Source of the DNA: Marivivens sp.
Lineage (GTDB): Bacteria; Pseudomonadota; Alphaproteobacteria; Rhodobacterales; Rhodobacteraceae
NCBI GenBank assembly: GCA_024642115.1
Contig: JAHEBU010000002.1
Span: forward strand, 460,815-524,814
DNA length: 64,000 nt
Direction: 5' to 3'
Shown here: positions 17,685-25,286 of the stretch, one piece after another
How positions within the stretch are numbered: the first letter of the stretch is position 1
How the letters are laid out: each line of letters begins with the position of its first letter
The notes under the pieces: model-generated
Told to the model about the DNA's origin: nothing
Seen by the model: the letters and a program-made list of their open reading frames with translations, nothing else
The model's database searches: none
Position numbers and translations under genes: made by a program

Positions 17685-18388
17685 GCGTGCGCTCCGAAAT
17701 AGGCGGCGTGGATGGCCCCGCGGCTGAGCGTGCCGGGCGCACCCGACAGCGTCACCCGCCCCTCCATCATGCAATAGACGGTGCTGGCGACCTTCATCGC
17801 CTGCCCGATGTCCTGTTCGACCACGATGACCGACGCGCCCGACGACTGGATTTCCGGCAGGGCCGCGTAGATGTCGCGGATAACCACAGGAGCCAGCCCC
17901 AGGCTGATTTCGTCACAGAGCAGCACGCGCGGGTTCGACATGAGCGCCCGCCCGATGGCCACCATCTGCTGTTGTCCGCCGGACAGGGCCGTGCCGGGAA
18001 CGTGCCGCTTTTCCCGCAGGATCGGGAACAGTCGGTACACGGTGTCGAGCGACCAATGGCCTACGATCTTGCGCCCGTAGGTGCCGACCAGCAGGTTCTC
18101 TTCAACGCTGAGCGAGGGAAAGAGCTTGCGCCCTTCGGGTACCATCGACACGCCCATCGCCATGACCTCGTCCGCAGGCAGCGCCCCGATGGCGGTGCCG
18201 TCATAGCGGATCATGCCCGGCGCATTGCGCAGCACCCCGGCGATAGAGCGCATGAGTGTCGTCTTGCCGGCCCCGTTGGCCCCGATGATGGCGATCGTCT
18301 GCCCGGCTTCGAGCCGGATATCGACGCCAAACAGCGCCTGAAAATCGCCGTAGTGGGCGGTGAGGTTTTGGGTCTCAAGCAGCGTCAT
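17681..18388 (-). CDS. livF: Branched-chain-type ABC transporter ATPase LivF
   Basis: This is one of the two ATPases of the importer, 235 residues. Walker A is GANGAGKT (36-43). The signature LSGGQQQ, the Walker B segment VLLCDEISLGL and the VVEQD switch region are all present, and LivF is recognised by the VPEGRKLFPSLSVEENL stretch. Four-base overlaps with livG upstream and livH downstream tie the genes together translationally. Confidence 0.93.
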   Translation of the reverse strand: MTLLETQNLTAHYGDFQALFGVDIRLEAGQTIAIIGANGAGKTTLMRSIAGVLRNAPGMIRYDGTAIGALPADEVMAMGVSMVPEGRKLFPSLSVEENLLVGTYGRKIVGHWSLDTVYRLFPILREKRHVPGTALSGGQQQMVAIGRALMSNPRVLLCDEISLGLAPVVIRDIYAALPEIQSSGASVIVVEQDIGQAMKVASTVYCMMEGRVTLSGAPGTLSRGAIHAAYFGAHA

Positions 18389-19104
18389 ACCTCGATCCCC
18401 AGATAGATTTCTCGCACTTCGCGGCTGGCCATGATCGCCTCTGGCTCGCCCAACCCGATGACCTTACCGAAATCCAGAACCAACAGCTGTTCGACGACCG
18501 AAGTCAGCGCGTGCAGCACATGTTCGATCCAGATGATCGTCACGCCGGAGGCATGAATGGACCGGATCGTCTGCACCAGAGCCTGACATTCCCCTTCGGT
18601 CAGCCCCCCGGCGATTTCATCCAGCAGCAGCAGCCGGGGGCCGGTCGCCATGGCGCGGGCCAGTTCCAGCCGCTTGCGTTGCAGCAGGCTCAGCGATCCG
18701 GCGGTGTCGTTGGCGCGCGGCATGAGTTCGGTCTGGTCGAGGATGGCGGCACATTGGTCGGTCACCTCGGATTCCGATCGTGATTGACCGTGGGTGGCCG
18801 CGACGACGAGGTTTTCAAAGACAGTAAGGTTGGCAAACGGCTGCGGAATCTGGAACGACCGGCCCATGCCAAGGGTGCAGCGCCGCATAGGCGACACTTG
18901 CGTCACGTCCCGCCCGGCAAAGTCGATCTGGCCCCGGTCGGCGCGCAGGTTCCCGGTGATAAGGTTGAAGAGCGTGGATTTTCCGGCGCCATTGGGTCCG
19001 ATAATGCCCAGCGCCTGCCCCTGAGGCACGCCAAAAGACACGTCGTCTGTGACGGTCAGTGCGCCAAAGCTTTTCGAGACATTGGTGAGGGTCAGAAGGT
19101 TCAT
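18385..19104 (-). CDS. livG: Branched-chain-type ABC transporter ATPase LivG
   Basis: This is the other ATPase, 239 residues. Walker A is GPNGAGKS (36-43), the Walker B region is LLLLDEIAGGLTEGE, and the switch is WIEHV. The C-loop is LSLLQRKRLELARAM, the weakly conserved LivG version of the signature. It follows the binding-protein gene after a 49-base gap containing a hairpin. Confidence 0.93.
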   Translation of the reverse strand: MNLLTLTNVSKSFGALTVTDDVSFGVPQGQALGIIGPNGAGKSTLFNLITGNLRADRGQIDFAGRDVTQVSPMRRCTLGMGRSFQIPQPFANLTVFENLVVAATHGQSRSESEVTDQCAAILDQTELMPRANDTAGSLSLLQRKRLELARAMATGPRLLLLDEIAGGLTEGECQALVQTIRSIHASGVTIIWIEHVLHALTSVVEQLLVLDFGKVIGLGEPEAIMASREVREIYLGIEV

Positions 19105-19122
19105 CGCGGTCTTTCAAAGGGT

Positions 19123-19147
19123 GGCCCCTGCCCGGCAGGCAGGGGCC
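19123..19147 (-). promoter_or_regulatory. Intercistronic hairpin after the liv-type binding protein gene
   Basis: Perfect ten-base arms GGCCCCTGCC and GGCAGGGGCC surround a five-base loop, within ten bases of the binding-protein stop. There is no following T-run, so partial termination or 3'-end protection of the binding-protein message is more likely than full termination. The geometry matches the hairpins at 8913-8939 and 44875-44899. Confidence 0.65.
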
Positions 19148-19153
19148 GGTCTG

Positions 19154-20434
19154 TTACGCCAAGGCTTCCATCTTGCCTGCGGCAGGAATGGCGGGAGCCG
19201 TGGCGTTGTCGACGATCACCAGATCAAAGGTGCCGTCGTCCTTGCGCCGCCACTGACCACCGACCAACGGCGTCTTGCAGACGTTTTGCGCGGCAAACGG
19301 CGGCAGGTTGGCCCCGTCAAAGGCGACCTTGCCCACCATCGTCTCGAGGCTGGTGGCGCGGATCGCGGTCACCAGATCGTCGGCGTTGGTCGGATCGGCG
19401 GCCCGCTTCATCACGTCCGCTGCCATTTCGAACAGCGAATGGATGAACCCGATGGGCTGTGTCCAGGGGCGGTTGGTGGCGGCGGTAAAGCCATTGGCCA
19501 GATCCATCGCAGACTCGCCGGTCAGGGACGATGTGAACGGGTGTTGCGCGGACCACCACACCTCGGACGACAGGTTGTGCCCCGCCTCGCCCAGCGTTTC
19601 GACCGACTGCGGGAACAGGATCGCCTTGGCAACGGTGATTGCCTTGGGCGAGAGGCCCTGCTGGATCGCCTGATTGCGGAAGGTGGTGAAATCGGGCGGG
19701 ATGACGACGCCTGTGATGATGTCGCAGCTCGCCGCCTTGAACGCATTGATCTGGGCGCTGAAATCGTCGGTCAGGTTCTGATAGCGGCCCGGATCGGAGG
19801 TGGTGTAGCCCGCCGCGCTAAAGCCCGGTGCCACGCCCACGTTGGGATCGCCCCAGGCGTTGCCGTCAGCGTCATTGGGGAACAGCCCGCCGACCTGTTT
19901 GTTGGTGTCGAGCTGGTTCCACATGTTGGTGAATACGGCGATGACGTCCTCGAGCCCCCAGAAATAATGGTAGGCATAGTCGAACGGTTTCCACGACGCC
20001 GGATCGCCGGGGTTGCCCTGCTGGCCGATAAAGAACGGCTGCCAGGGGGCCATGGTCGAGATGACGGGCATCCCTTCGCCTTCGCACACAGTCGCCACCG
20101 GGTTCGTCGTTTCGGGTGTCGAGGCCACGAGCATGAGGTTGATCCCATCGCTGACGATCAGCTCGTTGGCCACATCGGCGGCGCGGTTGGGGTTGGACTG
20201 GCTGTCCTTGACGATCACCTCGACCGCGACGCCCTGTTCGGCCATCACCTTGTTGAACATGTCGATGGTAAAGGCGTCTGCCTCGGCAAAGCCGGCCAGC
20301 GGGCCGGTCTGCGGGCTGACATAGCCGATCTTGATCGTGGCCCCCTGCGCCAGCGCGGGCATGGCAAGCCCCCCGGTACTGGTGACAAAGCCGGTAGCGG
20401 CGGCGGTCTTGAGCAGTCTGCGACGTGAAATCAT
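19154..20434 (-). CDS. Branched-chain-type ABC transporter substrate-binding protein, Tat-exported
   Basis: This is a periplasmic binding protein of the LivJ/aromatic-compound group (PBP type 1), 426 residues. The N-terminus MISRRRLLKTAAATGF has the twin-arginine motif followed by a hydrophobic stretch ending PALAQG, so it should be exported folded. The IKIGYVSPQTGPLAGFAEAD opening is typical of HAAT binding proteins. It sits between maleylacetate reductase (33-base gap) and livG. Its place in an aromatic operon suggests a phenolic or benzoate-like ligand, which the sequence alone cannot identify. Confidence 0.9.
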   Translation of the reverse strand: MISRRRLLKTAAATGFVTSTGGLAMPALAQGATIKIGYVSPQTGPLAGFAEADAFTIDMFNKVMAEQGVAVEVIVKDSQSNPNRAADVANELIVSDGINLMLVASTPETTNPVATVCEGEGMPVISTMAPWQPFFIGQQGNPGDPASWKPFDYAYHYFWGLEDVIAVFTNMWNQLDTNKQVGGLFPNDADGNAWGDPNVGVAPGFSAAGYTTSDPGRYQNLTDDFSAQINAFKAASCDIITGVVIPPDFTTFRNQAIQQGLSPKAITVAKAILFPQSVETLGEAGHNLSSEVWWSAQHPFTSSLTGESAMDLANGFTAATNRPWTQPIGFIHSLFEMAADVMKRAADPTNADDLVTAIRATSLETMVGKVAFDGANLPPFAAQNVCKTPLVGGQWRRKDDGTFDLVIVDNATAPAIPAAGKMEALA

Positions 20435-20467
20435 TGTTGGTTCCTCCCTAGAGTTCTGGTTGTCAGG

Positions 20468-21532
20468 TTAGTCAGGCCGCGCACCCTCCCACGCGGCTGC
20501 AAGCAGGTTGCGGATGTCCGCACGGTCGAAGGGGCGCGGATTGGGATAGGGCGCCTGCGTGGCAATATCGGCGGCGTGGTCGAGGTCAGTCTGAGACAGC
20601 CCCAGATCGCGTAAGGCCAGCGGTGCACCGTTGGCCTTGGCGAAATCCCACAGCCCCCCGCCCACCGACCCGCCGAATATTTCGGCCACCGGGGCCAGCA
20701 GATCGGGCACCGCCTGCGCGTTGAACCCCGCCGTATGCGGTAGCAGGATCGCGTGGGTGTCGGCGTGGGGCGTCTTGAACGACCCGCCGATCACATGGGC
20801 CAGCTTGTGGTGCAGCGCCATCGACACATAGCCAAGTGCTGTCGAACACAGCCACGCGCCATAGAGAACCTGCGCCCGCGCGGCCGTGTCTTGCGGCGCG
20901 GTGCGCAGGACTGGCAGACCGTCCCGGAACGCCCGCATCGCCTCGACCGACATGAGCGACAGGACCGGGTTGCCATCGGCGGCATAGATCGCCTCGACCC
21001 CGTGGGCGATGGCGTTGAGCGCCGAGGTGACAGTCATGGATGCAGGCAGGCTGAGCGTCAGGGCTATGTCGTAGATCACGGTTTCCGGCCGGATGGCGGG
21101 ATCGCGCCGGGTGGTTTTCTGCCCATCGAGGGTTTCGCCAAGGATATCGGTCATTTCCGACCCGGCGTAGGTGGTGGGGATGGCAATTTGATCGGCCCCG
21201 GTCCGGACGGCAATCGCTTTGCCCAGCCCGATCGTGCTGCCTCCGCCCAAGGCGACGATACAGGTGGCCCCGCTGGCACGGTAGGCCGCCAGTGCCGCCT
21301 CGGTCACGTTGACCGGCGTATGCATGGCGGCCTCACTGAACACTCCGGCCGATAGCGCCCCCAGATTGGCGGCCATTGCTTGCGCGTCGGCCGCCTGATG
21401 GGCGGTCGAAAGGATCAGCGCCTTGGTGTGGCCCAGCCTGGTGATTTCGGCCCCGGTCTGGGTCAGCGTGCCGTCGCCAAATACGACGCGGGTTGTGATG
21501 CCCGGAAAGACAAAGGTCTGCGGGAGGATCAT
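20468..21532 (-). CDS. Maleylacetate reductase
   Basis: This enzyme reduces maleylacetate to 3-oxoadipate with NAD(P)H, the step after hydroxyquinol cleavage. The 354-residue protein belongs to the iron-type alcohol dehydrogenase fold but to the metal-independent maleylacetate reductase branch. Visible features are the nucleotide-binding GGGSTIGLGKAIA, the IPTTYAGSEMT stretch and the histidine-containing segments NAIAHGVEA and HHKLAHVIGG typical of MacA/TfdF enzymes. The ATG has GGGGCAGGA upstream and overlaps the hydrolase stop by four bases. Confidence 0.92.
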   Translation of the reverse strand: MILPQTFVFPGITTRVVFGDGTLTQTGAEITRLGHTKALILSTAHQAADAQAMAANLGALSAGVFSEAAMHTPVNVTEAALAAYRASGATCIVALGGGSTIGLGKAIAVRTGADQIAIPTTYAGSEMTDILGETLDGQKTTRRDPAIRPETVIYDIALTLSLPASMTVTSALNAIAHGVEAIYAADGNPVLSLMSVEAMRAFRDGLPVLRTAPQDTAARAQVLYGAWLCSTALGYVSMALHHKLAHVIGGSFKTPHADTHAILLPHTAGFNAQAVPDLLAPVAEIFGGSVGGGLWDFAKANGAPLALRDLGLSQTDLDHAADIATQAPYPNPRPFDRADIRNLLAAAWEGARPD

Positions 21533-22176
21533 GATCCTGCCCCCTCGAACAGGCTGCGGCCGTGGGCAAGATCGGCCAGCATGGCGGCCACAACGGCGAT
21601 TTCAGCGGGGGCGACCTCGTGCGGGCGTCCGGGGAACATGTCGGTCCTGATCCGGGCCGAAGCGCGGGTCAGGTCGCCCAGCATGTCGTGATAGGCGGCA
21701 GCCGGAATCCACGGATCATCGTCGCCACAAGTGGCATAAACGGGCATCCGTGCAAGGTTGGCCACGGGCGGCGCATCCGACCGCGCCCCGACCCGGCACC
21801 CCGTCAGCAGGGCCGCCGCCGAAACGGGCTGAGTTGCCTGCATCAAGTATTCGACGGACAGGCAGGCCCCTTGGGAAAACCCGGCCAGAAGGATCCGGGC
21901 GTCCGGGTGCGCCGACCGGGCCTCGTCAATGACATCGCCCAGCGCAGACAGGGACCGGGCCACCTCGTCCCGCGTCACCGCGGTCAGGGGATCGACGGCC
22001 CGGGCGGCATACCAACCCGCCCCCGCCGATTTCGGCAGCACGAACCGCACACCCTCGGCAGGCAGGTGACGCACGATGGAGGCCATCATGTCGTCCTGCG
22101 TCTGACCGCGGCCATGCACGACGACACAGATAACCCGTGTCGGCGTGGTCGGTTCGATGATGCGCGTTTGTGTCAT
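21529..22176 (-). CDS. Alpha/beta hydrolase, phospholipase/carboxylesterase (MhqD-like)
   Basis: This is a small serine hydrolase of about 215 residues. The oxyanion segment VVVHGRGQT comes early, the nucleophile Ser101 is in GFSQG, the acid is in ATCGDDDPWIP and the histidine in GRPHEV. I chose the ATG at 22176. A TTG at 22185 would overlap the preceding stop in the ATGA style of this operon and is a real alternative. In Bacillus, related hydrolases (MhqD) are paired with extradiol dioxygenases of the MhqE/MhqO type, as here. The substrate is unknown; it may hydrolyse an acylated ring-cleavage product or ester. Confidence 0.82.
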   Translation of the reverse strand: MTQTRIIEPTTPTRVICVVVHGRGQTQDDMMASIVRHLPAEGVRFVLPKSAGAGWYAARAVDPLTAVTRDEVARSLSALGDVIDEARSAHPDARILLAGFSQGACLSVEYLMQATQPVSAAALLTGCRVGARSDAPPVANLARMPVYATCGDDDPWIPAAAYHDMLGDLTRASARIRTDMFPGRPHEVAPAEIAVVAAMLADLAHGRSLFEGAGS

Positions 22177-22181
22177 GAGGA

Positions 22182-23138
22182 TCAAAAGTTTGCCGGTTCC
22201 AAGCCCTGTTCCATTTCAGCCTGACGGTCGGCGAACCACGGCGGAAACACCAGCGTCTTGCCGATGGCGTCGGCGGGTTCGTCCTTGGCCCAGCCTTCCG
22301 GCACGGTCCAGGCGAGTTCAAAGAGTGCCCCACCCGGCGAGCGGACATAGCAGGACTTGAAATACATCCGGTCCTTCTGTTCGGAAATGTCTGTGAACCC
22401 GAGCCCTTCGATATGGGCGCGCAGGGACATCTGGTTTTCTTCGTTCCCGGTGTTGAGGGCAAGGTGATGGATGGTGCCACCGGCCAGCGTCCATGTCCCC
22501 TGTGGGACGTTCGGTTCATGCAGTACCTCGACCATGCTGGTCGCCCCGTCATTGGTGGGGACCGCAAAGACCATGCCTTCGGCGCTGTCTGCAACCTTTT
22601 TCATGGGCAGGGCGATGGTCAGGAAATCGTCCATCGCGGTGCGGTCCATCACTGAAATGGCGCCGCCATAGATGCCCTTGATCCCGTGTTCGGCGCTGAC
22701 CCCCTGATCGGGGTTGGCAATGGGCGTGCGGCTGTCGGACGGGTTTTCGACCAATTCGTGCGGGATGCCGCAAGGATGTTCGAACACAACGCGATCGGCA
22801 CCAAATCGGGTGGTCTTGACGGCCTTGACGCCCATTTCGTTCAGGCGGTTGACCCAGTAGTCGGCAGCACCCACAGGGATGGCCTGCATCACGACCTTGG
22901 ACTGGTTCGATCCGCGACGTCCAAACACACCCGGCTTCTTGAACGGAAAGGTGGTGATGATGGTCGAGGCATCGCCGTTCTTGGCCCCGTAATACAGGTG
23001 ATAGACAGGCAGGACGCCGTCGAACAACACGGTCCGCTTGACCGAATAGAGGCCGAGCGTCTTGGTATAGAAATCATAATCCTCCTGCACGCCATGCGTG
23101 CTGAGGGTCAGGTGGTGGTAGCCGCTGATCTTGGTCAT
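22182..23138 (-). CDS. Ring-cleaving extradiol dioxygenase of the VOC fold (LinE/PcpA/MhqO-like)
   Basis: The 318-residue protein has two vicinal-oxygen-chelate modules. The expected Fe(II) ligands are present: a histidine in YHHLTL near residue 8-9, a histidine in TIHHLALNT (224-225), and Glu274 in LFELAW. These positions agree closely with PcpA, which cleaves (chloro)hydroquinones between C1 and C2. The ribosome site AGGAGA precedes the ATG. It lies 17 bases after the degenerate intradiol gene and just before the esterase. Hydroquinone-type cleavage is the best guess; the substrate is inferred from the family and operon. Confidence 0.85.
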   Translation of the reverse strand: MTKISGYHHLTLSTHGVQEDYDFYTKTLGLYSVKRTVLFDGVLPVYHLYYGAKNGDASTIITTFPFKKPGVFGRRGSNQSKVVMQAIPVGAADYWVNRLNEMGVKAVKTTRFGADRVVFEHPCGIPHELVENPSDSRTPIANPDQGVSAEHGIKGIYGGAISVMDRTAMDDFLTIALPMKKVADSAEGMVFAVPTNDGATSMVEVLHEPNVPQGTWTLAGGTIHHLALNTGNEENQMSLRAHIEGLGFTDISEQKDRMYFKSCYVRSPGGALFELAWTVPEGWAKDEPADAIGKTLVFPPWFADRQAEMEQGLEPANF

Positions 23139-23155
23139 GAGGGGTCTCCTAGGGG

Positions 23156-23986
23156 CTATGTGTCTTCCTCGCCGGGCCGAGCACGGGCAAGGACGAAGGC
23201 GACCTGCGTCTTGGGTCCGCTGAAATCAGCGAGCAGGTCGGGTTGAACGGAAAACAGGGGATCGGCGTCGATCGCAGGATCGGTCCGATCGAACATATGG
23301 GTCGTAAGCGTCTTGAAGCCTGTGGCACGCACCCGGAACTGGATATGCGCGGGGCGGTTCAGGCCAAGGCCAAGACTGGTCAGAAGGCTGGCCACCGGAC
23401 CATTGCCGGGCAGCGCGTAGGCCCCCGGACGCACGGTCAGGATCGTCGTCCGCCCGTCCGCATCGGTAATGAACTGGCCGCGCAGATTCATTTCGGGCTG
23501 CCCGTCTGGTTCCTGGTTTTCGAACCGGCCGTTGGCATTGGCCTGCCAGACGTCGATCTTGGCCCGCTCGACCGGCAGCCCGTCCAGATCGACGATCCGC
23601 AGATCGAGCCGAAGTGGTGCGCCCTGCCCGTCGATGCTGATGCTTTGACCGCTTTTCTTGATGGGCGCCCCATCGCGGAAAAATGGCCCCAGAATGGTGT
23701 TGGGGGTGGCACCCTTGGGTCGCCGTGCGGCGGCGTTTTCGATGGCAGAGCTGAAACCCAGCGCATCGACCAGCAGGATCCACTCCTGCCGGTTCTCGCT
23801 ACACGTCGTTTCCACGTCCGACAGAAAAGCGATCGTCGCCTTTAGGTCGTCGCGGGTGACGCGGTGCTTTGCCACCACGTCGTGTAGCGCCGGAAGGAGG
23901 TCGGACAGGATCGCCGCGAGCCGGGGCGCGGTCGCCGGACGAACCCGGCGCAGGAACTCCGCGTCGATCGGATTCCGGCCTGACAT
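23156..23986 (-). CDS. Intradiol dioxygenase paralogue lacking two iron ligands
   Basis: This 276-residue protein aligns without gaps to the hydroxyquinol dioxygenase at 13117-14001 through the catalytic core (DVWQAN...NLRG, RPAH, LTTHMFD). Only two of the four iron ligands remain: Tyr190 and His214. The first tyrosine is Phe155 (GRF instead of GFY), and the second histidine is Gln216 (RPAHIQF instead of RPAHLHY). I checked both changes against the nucleotides. The fold and N-terminal helical linker appear intact and the frame is open, so this is not simple decay. It is the promoter-proximal gene of the aromatic operon, starting at ATG 23986 with GGGGGGAA upstream. It may be a non-catalytic partner, a binding protein, or an enzyme with altered chemistry. 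Confidence 0.85.
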   Translation of the reverse strand: MSGRNPIDAEFLRRVRPATAPRLAAILSDLLPALHDVVAKHRVTRDDLKATIAFLSDVETTCSENRQEWILLVDALGFSSAIENAAARRPKGATPNTILGPFFRDGAPIKKSGQSISIDGQGAPLRLDLRIVDLDGLPVERAKIDVWQANANGRFENQEPDGQPEMNLRGQFITDADGRTTILTVRPGAYALPGNGPVASLLTSLGLGLNRPAHIQFRVRATGFKTLTTHMFDRTDPAIDADPLFSVQPDLLADFSGPKTQVAFVLARARPGEEDT

Positions 23987-24082
23987 GCCATTCCCCCCGT
24001 CCAAATGATCCCCTCCCGGATCGGCTACAGGTCAAAACTAGCGGCTGATTCATGGCACTGGATGATTTATTGGCGGCATGGC

Positions 24083-24097
24083 ATAGCATATTGCTAT
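24083..24097. promoter_or_regulatory. LysR-type T-N11-A palindrome over the regulator's own start
   Basis: ATAGCA and TGCTAT form perfect six-base arms around a three-base centre and contain a T-N11-A core. The site overlaps the start codon of the LysR gene at 24096 and lies about 100 bases from the first operon gene. Binding here would fit negative autoregulation combined with control of the divergent operon. Confidence 0.5.
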
Positions 24098-25046
24098 GAA
24101 GTTCGATGAAAAGCATCTGGCCCAACTTGCCGCCGTGGTCGAAGCGGGAGGCGTGACCGAAGGCGCGAACCTGCTGGGCATGACGCAGTCGGCGGTGTCG
24201 CGGACGCTTTCGTCGATGGAAAAGCGGCTGGGCGAGCGGCTGTTCCTGCCCGGTCGCCGCCCTTTGATCCCCACCCTGATCGGACGGCAACTGGCGGCCC
24301 ATGGCAAGGTGATCCTAGATGCGTCGCGCAAGGCGTCCGAGACGGCGCTGAGCTTTCAGGCGGGCAGTTCGGGGACGGTGCGGATCGGCGGTGTGCCCTT
24401 CTTTATGGACGCATTCATTTCGCGGATGATCGGCGGGTTTCAGCGGATCGAGCCGGATATCCGGGTCGACCAGTCCTATGGCAACCTGCCCGAGCTGCAC
24501 GCAGGTCTGCGCGCTGGCCAACTGGATCTGGCGATTTGCCCCACGGGTCTGGTGCCCGCGGGCAGCGACCTTGGCTTTACCGAAATCCTGCCGGGGCGGA
24601 ACGTCGTCGCGGCCTCAACGCGGCATCCGCTTCTCAAGAAAAAGCGGCTCACCTCGGCGGATGTGCTGAACTATCCGTGGATCGCCCCCCTGCCCGGCTC
24701 GCCCCTGCTGGCAGACCTGCATTCGATCCTTCTGTCCATCGGGATGCGCGAGGTCGAAGTGCGCTATTCCGGCGGGTCGCTTTTGTCTGTGATGAATTAC
24801 TTGCAGGAAACCAACGCGTTGACGGTACTTCCGCACAGCGTCGTCTTTGCCTACCGGACGCTGGGTCAGATACAGACGATCCCCATCAAAATCCCCCAGC
24901 CCGACCGATCCCTGGGCATCATGCACCTGGAAGGCGCGCCGCGCCTGCCCGCCTCGGAAAAGCTCAGGCGATACATCCTGACTGGGTTCGAAGAACTCAA
25001 GACGCTGATCCTACGCCACGAGAATGCCGTGGTCTGGGGCGGATAG
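24096..25046 (+). CDS. LysR-family regulator of the hydroxyquinol operon
   Basis: The 316-residue regulator has an N-terminal winged helix (HLAQLAAVVEAGGVTEGANLLGMTQSAVSRTL with the SxMEKRLG recognition end) and a C-terminal two-lobed effector domain starting near residue 90 (VRIGGVPFFMDAF). It is transcribed away from the eleven-gene aromatic operon across 109 bases. This is the classic arrangement for a LysR activator that senses a pathway intermediate and represses its own gene. A T-N11-A palindrome overlaps its start codon. Confidence 0.92.
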   Translation: MKFDEKHLAQLAAVVEAGGVTEGANLLGMTQSAVSRTLSSMEKRLGERLFLPGRRPLIPTLIGRQLAAHGKVILDASRKASETALSFQAGSSGTVRIGGVPFFMDAFISRMIGGFQRIEPDIRVDQSYGNLPELHAGLRAGQLDLAICPTGLVPAGSDLGFTEILPGRNVVAASTRHPLLKKKRLTSADVLNYPWIAPLPGSPLLADLHSILLSIGMREVEVRYSGGSLLSVMNYLQETNALTVLPHSVVFAYRTLGQIQTIPIKIPQPDRSLGIMHLEGAPRLPASEKLRRYILTGFEELKTLILRHENAVVWGG

Positions 25047-25286
25047 ACCCGTGGCGGCGACGCCAAACGACGGCACGACAAGCACCTGATGACTTTCGAC
25101 CTCGCATCAACGGCGTCATCACTTTTGTTTGCGTCCGCGAGATGTCGGAACGCCGTCGCGAATATTGTTCTCATTCGGGCGCCAATCGGACGCTTTTGCC
25201 ACAATTAAAACACAAATTTGGACAGAATCCGGACCCAAGCAGTCGGACCCCGGCGACAAGACCTGGGCAGCGTAGGCAGGATAATC

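Noticed and set aside
19049..20428. A 459-residue plus-strand open frame
   Set aside because: It mirrors the liv-type binding-protein gene on the opposite strand; composition and lack of motifs mark it as a shadow.
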